Below are positions 57,613-64,000 of a stretch of 64,000 nt of DNA, piece by piece. The position numbers and the translations under genes were made by a program. Source of the stretch: Drosophila persimilis (taxonomy: Eukaryota; Arthropoda; Insecta; Diptera; Drosophilidae). Position 1 is the first letter of the stretch; every line of letters starts with the position of its first letter. Below the pieces are notes generated by a model. It searched no databases and was not told the origin of the DNA. It was given only the letters and a program-made list of their open reading frames with translations. The DNA is taken from assembly GCF_003286085.1 (NCBI RefSeq), contig NW_020825294.1:2666001-2730000 (forward strand), given 5' to 3'.

Positions 57613-60600
57613 AATCAAATAATTGCAAAAGCAAAAAGAAACTCATTTGGGGCACAAGAGCAGCTTGAAAAATAAAATCAAACCAGCAAGACGTGGACGT
57701 GGACGTGGACGCAGGGAAGGACGTGAGCTCGTAGACAAGGAATGGAAAAGGCAGCACTGACAGCTGCAGTTCGTGGTATACATACATACACACAGATACA
57801 GATGCAGATACAGATACAGATACAAATACAAATACATTAGATATAGATATGTTTATGTTAGAGCGTAAAATGAAAATCATGTTGAATGTCATACGGGCTT
57901 TGAGTTGATTGACAATTGATTGAGTAAAAACTGCAACTCCATTTTCAGTGTGTCTGGGTATAATTGCGGATAAGTAATTATCGGGATGCGCAGAGAACAG
58001 CTCACAGCATCTGTCTGAAAGACATACTCGTATATGTATGTATATCTGTTTATCAATATTATTAAGGTCAAGCCGTATCTGATTAGTTGGTAAAATATTA
58101 AGGCCCAAGCTCAATTTGTGTTCTTCAATTAAAAATTAGTTGTTTTTGTGATTAACTTCTTGATACCTACCATCAGCATCAGCATGACCAATAGGTAATG
58201 AAATGATTTAAGATTTATAAATAAAGATCATTTAAGGAAAATATCTCTCCGAACATTTGTATCTTTCTTTCTCAGTTTCCATGTTCAAGTCTTTAATTCT
58301 TTAATGACGATACAAACATTTGGCTTGCTGTAATCATTCAAATATTAAAAAATGGAAAACATTTATGTACATGAACAGGCAAAACGGACAAAAGCGGCAG
58401 AGCTGAATGACTACAAAAATGTGTTGCGTAATGTAAAAACCATAAATAGATCCAATTAGATGGAAATAAATTAATTATAGTCCAAGAACAGAAACCAAAA
58501 AAATGTGTGAAAAACGGTTAATCAAATTTGCATTTAGATGAAAGTATTTATGCATAAAATAAGCATACATAGCGAATTTACCTAGTAAATTTAGCAAACG
58601 TATAAAATATAGAAAACCAAAATTTAAAACGACATAAATAAGCCACAGAATAGCAAAGAAGTGTATGTAAGTGTTGAATTAAGTCGTTTAATAGATATAC
58701 GGTTGATGCTACAAATATAACCAAATATAATAGTTATCCAATTGTTTGTCGTTTGTCGTGAAAAATGGCAGCTGCTAAAGATATGGTTTTCATCGCTTTC
58801 GATTTGTTTCAATTCACATTTTTCGAAGCAACATAAAAAACCCATTAAAACTAATGTATTGCCTGAAAATTGTCTATTTTTTCCGCCTACTTTCGGTGTT
58901 GCTCATGTTAATGGGAGTTTAATTAGTGCACTTTTTTTTACTACTTTCAATGTAAATATTTAAATAAAAAGTAACGTTAATGGATATTAAATGCATTCCA
59001 TGACACTGTACATACTTACATATAGTATATGAGAGCAACTTTTTGTATAAATTCAGACTCCATTTAGTTATGCCTAAGACCCAGCAAGCTCTCTTCAAAT
59101 TTAAGCGAGAATTGCCACACAAACTTTCCGCTTTAACATTTGTAAATAAATCCAAATCATTAAAGTATTTAAGTTGAAATGAATGTTAAAATGTTGAATA
59201 AATTAAATAAATATAAATATATAAATGTAGAAACCAAACCCCAGAGCCGGACAGCATGGGAAGCCCAAAGGAAAGAGGATTTATGTTCAAATGTAATTGA
59301 ACAGAATGAATATTTAAGCCTACGTAAGAAGCTCAGCCGAAACTAAAGATGCAAACGGGAAACGATATACAACTCTTTAGTTAGGTATATCTCATAATAT
59401 AACTATATATACATACATATATATCTATAGACCTATCTATGTGGATAAGTGGCGGCATATCTGTGTGACATATTTGTATGTAAATGTATGCAAAGGTTTA
59501 CAGCAAAATAAACAAGCAAACAAAAACAAACCAAAATCAGCCTTTCAATGACACCACTGTAAGGGGCAGAGAGCCATCTCTAGAAAGGAATACTCCTGAT
59601 GAGAGAGTTTAGCATTATTTTACTCACTTTAAACTTAAATCAGAATGATATTTTTAATGGACATTTGGCCAACATCGTCCGATTATGCACCTGACCGAAC
59701 ACACAAGGCCCTCCCTCCTCCAGTTTTTCATCCAACAATTTACCAAAACAACTGAAGAAAAAAAAGAGAAAAACGAGAGCACAAACCCACAATGAGGGAA
59801 AGCAAGAGTGAAATGCGTAGCACATGCACAGAATTTTCTGAAAAACCAGGCCAAACAGATTTTCGTCTTTTTGTTGCGGCACGCTTATAGAAATGGTTGC
59901 AGTTTTTGCTGCCTCAGCTGTGTGGCAATTGTTGCGGCTGCCATTGAAAAGCCGTCGAGTGGAAATGAGCGAAATTTCCACACAATTAGTAGTGGAACGA
60001 GGCATGTGAAATGTAAGACATGTCTGTCGACTTGTTCTACATTTTGTCTTATTTTTCCTACAGAGCATCCTACAGCAATGCATATTTAAACAGTCGATAT
60101 GTTTGTTCACCGATTGTATAAACATAGAATCGGATCTGTCAAAGGTTTGTTTAGAGTTTCAAGTATTCACTATTATTGAATAAGGAGAAGGTTACATCGG
60201 TTTAAGTCGTACAAATTCAGAGCTCGTAGCTCTGATTAGGATCATACAAATTAAAGGAGGGTTTACAAATAATACGCCTACTAAATGGATTAAAACCACC
60301 GAGAAGATGGAGCTCCTTTCAGCATGTAGAAAACAACGCCCATAAAAAATAACCAAAGTTAAGGTTCATATAAAAAAGGGCCTGCAAAAATAGGTGTCGG
60401 AAACAAAGGGGGAATCCTGCAGCGTTACTCGCCTTGGTCCCCCTTTGTTTTGCACACGGCCTTTGTGTGTGGAACGATTCTGGGGACGTATGCAAGTGGA
60501 AAATTCAATTTGTAAAAGTGCATAAAAGTAGCAACAGACGAGGAGAGACCAGAGACCAGAGCGAGAGCAGCGGTGCTAGGACCATATGTGGGGCTGCTCA

Positions 60601-60653
60601 GCGCTCTGAGTATTTGTTGTTAAACAAAAGCATCAGCTACTATTCCACGCCAG
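57613..60653 (+). other. Probable long 3' UTR of the DIP gene, then intergenic
   Basis: AT-rich sequence without coding exons but with several AATAAA motifs (for example near 59505, GCAAAATAAACAAG). Fly neuronal receptor genes often have kilobase-scale 3' UTRs; the end point here is not determinable. Confidence 0.45.
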
Positions 60654-60766
60654 GAGGCAGCCAGTCCAACACCAATTCCCCCCAGCAGCAGCAGCTCCAT
60701 GTCGGCCAGACCCCGACGGGCGGGCGGAGAGCTGTTTGCACATGCAGCAATAACAACGGAGGCTGA
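60654..60766 (+). CDS. Candidate alternative terminal exon (36-codon tail)
   Basis: A good acceptor (CTACTATTCCACGCCAG) is followed by GA GGC AGC CAG TCC AAC ..., an open frame with strong C/G third-position bias encoding GSQSNTNSPQQQQLHVGQTP and ending CSNNNGG-stop. An ATTAAA lies near 60817. It begins with two bases, so it is phase-compatible with every phase-1 donor of the DIP gene, including the internal TTG|GTAAAA at 56938. The tail would be soluble, with no membrane segment or GPI signal. It could instead be an exon of another gene. Confidence 0.35.
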
Positions 60767-60929
60767 GGATCCCTAGTGGCAAGTGGCATAAACGTGAATG
60801 CAGCGCCAACATTGTAATTAAATCTGCGTCAACACGAAGGAGAGAGCCGGAGTGGGAGTCAAGGGGAACAAACGTAGACGACATTTTTCTATTCGCGTGC
60901 CTCTGGATGGGATTGTGTTTGTCTTTCAG

Positions 60930-60983
60930 GATGCTCACTTGTTGGCTCAGGCAGAGCGCAGGTCCAGCCTGGTCTCCACCAAG
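60930..60983 (+). CDS. Candidate internal exon of unknown gene (54 nt)
   Basis: A strong acceptor (GTGTTTGTCTTTCAG) and a perfect donor (CCAAG|GTAAGT) bracket exactly 18 codons, DAHLLAQAERRSSLVSTK, with typical fly codon bias in frame 0. I do not recognise the protein. It must belong to a plus-strand transcript that continues to the right, either a separate gene entering the window's end or a 3' extension of the DIP transcription unit. A possible partner with a strong acceptor lies at about 62721, encoding VFESVIAKYLVGDQFKEIHS. Confidence 0.45.
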
Positions 60984-63900
60984 GTAAGTAAAAGTAAAAG
61001 CAATGCCACATTCGCTTACCTTGCCACATTCGGGACTGGATATCTTATGCTTTCCTCGAAATCCGCATATCACAATGGACTCAGGGATCGGCAGGCGTCC
61101 TTCTGCGTAGCAACACTCGGTTGACAACCGAAAGCACGGACTGCCTTGATGGCAAATGTAGTTTAACTTTGCAATCGCTCTTATCAAAAACAATTAAAAA
61201 GTGTCGAGCGCAGGAGAGCACATGACAGACAGAATTCCAAGGCTAAAAAAGAACGGAAGTAGAACTTTAGAATTTTCATTTATTTTGTTCAGTGTAATTG
61301 AAACAGTAATCAGCCACGATCTCAAGAGCAGAACGATTACTAAAAAACATTACTTAAAGGGATGGTTTGTGTCAGCCTCTGCTTAGCATTTGGAGGAATT
61401 TGCAAAGCCCATTCTGTCATTTCTTTTTTCTCGACTGCCTTTGCACAGAGCTAAGAAATGTATTTTCTTTCTACGTAATTCCTATTCACATACATCTTCT
61501 TTGAGTGATGTCAATTTTCATTGGGTGTTCACGCATATTTGAAGCAATTACGACGGATGTGAAACGCATAAATCACGCATACGCCCCATTGAACTCGTTT
61601 CCCTGTCCTCCTGACCTGACCTGATTTGCCTCGATTAGACAAACGATAAATATTCACTGTTAGTGCTCCTTCCCTCTGAAGTGTTTGTTGGCCTAAAAGG
61701 GTTAAACAACATCAGCCCAGTCTCAGTCCCTCTCAAGCTTATTAAGCAGCAAAATATTTTGATAAAGGTCAGGCAGACGAGGCTTTGCGAGCGGTGGTGG
61801 TAATTGCCATCCTGGACCAAGTAATATGAGTGGAAAGGAAAACCAACATGAGGACTAAGGACTGGGGACTGACGACTCGGACGAGTAATGGCCGGATGGA
61901 GGGCATAACTTAGCGTTCGCCAGTGTTGACGCTTATATCCTTTGGCGGCCACTTATCATAACGCTTAAGCGTCATCCATTCGTCTTTTGGGCCGACACGC
62001 ACATGCGCCAGCAATTATGCTAAAAGCGTTAAATTTATAGTTTCCCACACTCGGTCGGTGCTGTCGCCTCGGGCCCTTTAGAATTTTTAACATGGCTCGG
62101 CCTGTCTGCATTGGCCACTAAATAAATGGCTTTTAGAGCACGCGTTAATGATGTTGATTGTGGCCAAGGGAGCTAACCGTGCACCCTTCGTCCCTGTACC
62201 TGCGTCGCCGTGTACCAGTGCTCGGTTCCATCCCCAGTCCCAGTCCCAGTCGCAGTCCTGGTCTCCTCCCAGCCACGATCCTACTACGATTCCATGTTTA
62301 ATGTTTTATAGCTGCTCGAGAGGGGCAGACAGCACGTTCCTGTTGGTCTCTGTCCGGTTTATTTTTATGATGATAGATGGTCTGTGGTCCCGTATTTGCT
62401 GTCTCGCTGCTGCCTGTTGTTAAAAAGGATTTAATACCATATTTATTAGAGGTGTAAGTGCATGCGTGTGTGTGCCTGTGCATGTGTGTGGCATAAAGGT
62501 GTTGCAAATGCGGTGGCAATGCTGCGGCATTCGCTAATGGTTTGCATACTGGTTGGCCCTTAAGTATCTGATAACAAATGGACATTCAAGATCGTTTTGC
62601 CGGCAATAAAACAATGATTAATAGGGCATTTGCCAAATGTAACTATATTATTATGATAGCACACTCGTTTGGTATTCTTTTAGCTCTTTTTATAACATTT
62701 TTCCACCCCTTTTTCCTGTAGGTTTTTGAAAGTGTCATTGCAAAGTATTTAGTTGGAGACCAATTTAAGGAAATCCACTCTGCCAATATCTATGTTTCCA
62801 ACAATATTAGGCTGTAAGGTACCACTGTCCTACGGTTTATTTTCATACACAACGATGCATTCCCAGAGAGCCGTGGAAATAACAAAACATTGTGCACTTA
62901 AAATGCAAAGCGAGCATAAAACCGAAACTAACAAAAACTCCAAAAAAATCCAAACAAAAGATGCCGAAAAAATTAAAGTGTAGGCAGAGCAGTGCATCGA
63001 AAGCTTCACAGATTCCCACAGAGGCTGCAAGGAAAAGCAACGAAACACACAAAATAAGAAGAAAAACATTTACAGGAAAACTCATCACTCAAAGACTGGG
63101 ACCAGGACGGGCCAGTCCAGGCCATTGGCTACCTCCCAGCTCCCAGCTCCATTCCCGGCCAGGCGGTGCTCTGGAAAAAATACCACATAAACAATCCGGA
63201 TGGGGATGGGTTGAAGGCGGGACTGGAGGCCAACCAGGAAAATGGTTTAAAACTCAATTAAAGTTTTAGCCGCAAAATAAATGCAAAAACGACGATGGCA
63301 GCGTCGACAGGAGGAAAAAAAAAATACAACAAATAACAACGATTTTGGGAGAGCCCAAAATCAAATCGCTGATTATTTGGATACCCTTTCTCGCCTCTAA
63401 GGTGGGGAAAGTAATTTTAGAGATACATAGAAAAGTGGTTTGAATGACAAAATGATTTGCAGAGATATCTGGTTATTTCTGTTGCTAAAGAGTATATTGA
63501 ATGTCGTTTCATTTAAATTCGTTTCCAGAAATTACTTTATTTTATATAAAATATTATTTGTATTATGTTAGTCGTCAACAATTTGTAAATTGATTTTTAA
63601 ATATCCATAAATATATATAATTTGCATTCTTGAAACTACAACTGTATGCAAAAGAACTTCTATTATACCAGACCCATATGCAAGTTCTTGAAAAGGTATT
63701 ACCTTTTTATTGCATAAATGAAGTACATAAAGTACGCACAGAATGTGTTGAGCATAGTTTATTTATATTTAATCTAATAAATGTATTTCTAAAGAATAAT
63801 TGTAAATATAACAAGAAGATTATATTGTACTTAAAGTTTGTTCTTTCTCACCAGCTAAAGGAAAGGAAAGAATGTTTCTATTTGAAATCCAATCACACAA

Positions 63901-64000
63901 TTTCCTCTGGTTAGGGCAACCAGTGCTCGTATTTTCCTCTAGAATGAAATGCACAAAGTGCTGGCCATCAGCGCTTGCCACGCCCACAGGCATGCCAGCC
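60984..64000. other. Right-end region without assignable genes
   Basis: Mostly non-coding. A phase-0 open segment after CCCTTTTTCCTGTAG at about 62721-62815 could be a terminal exon for the 60930 exon, but its codon use is AT-biased. Nothing else supported. Confidence 0.45.

Noticed and set aside
1-64000. CRISPR arrays, operons, bacterial promoters or ribosome binding sites
   Set aside because: The window is insect nuclear DNA with spliceosomal introns, so these feature types do not apply. The regular repeats seen are microsatellites and the palindromic array.

Overview
The window is insect nuclear DNA and almost certainly from a Drosophila. Coding exons are GC-rich at third positions and sit in AT-rich intergenic DNA full of CA, GA and CTGT microsatellites. 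Introns are either about 55-70 bp or many kilobases, and the recognisable proteins are fly families. The sequence does not look like D. melanogaster itself. An obscura-group or similar species is my guess, and I cannot prove it.

One plus-strand gene organises the window: a Dpr-interacting protein (DIP), a three-immunoglobulin neuronal cell-surface receptor, probably DIP-beta. I reconstructed 12 coding exons, with the signal peptide exon at 6319-6502 and the stop at 57612. Every junction has GT/AG ends and matching phase, and the total is 2052 nt (683 aa). Its first coding intron is about 33.5 kb. A textbook recursive splice site (ratchet point, CAG|GTAAGT) lies near its middle, at 24159/24160.

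A cluster of unrelated genes is nested in that first intron. They are an intronless FAD-dependent mitochondrial glycerol-3-phosphate dehydrogenase paralog (plus, 9976-11763), an intronless RNPS1-like RRM/RS-domain gene (minus, 12507-14246), a three-exon secreted fibrinogen-domain protein (minus, 14522-15794), and a second, two-exon glycerol-3-phosphate dehydrogenase paralog with a basic C-terminal tail (minus, 16399-18679). A doubtful lysine-rich ORF lies at 8596-9147. The two dehydrogenases presumably belong to the glycerophosphate shuttle. The other nested genes have no evident functional link to the host gene.

Intron 7 of the DIP gene (41380-46807) holds the most unusual structure, a 3.2-kb palindromic repeat at about 41885-45150. 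It contains inverted arrays of 110/130-bp units around a 46-bp near-perfect stem. The outer arms are decayed copies of the 3' end of an unidentified spliced gene, one in sense and two in antisense. This is the architecture of a long hairpin RNA (endo-siRNA) locus or a foldback element.

Right of the DIP stop is a probable long AT-rich 3' UTR. Two further plus-strand exon candidates follow at 60654-60766 and 60930-60983, and the rest is non-coding. The remainder of the window, including 18680-40040, shows no other supportable gene.
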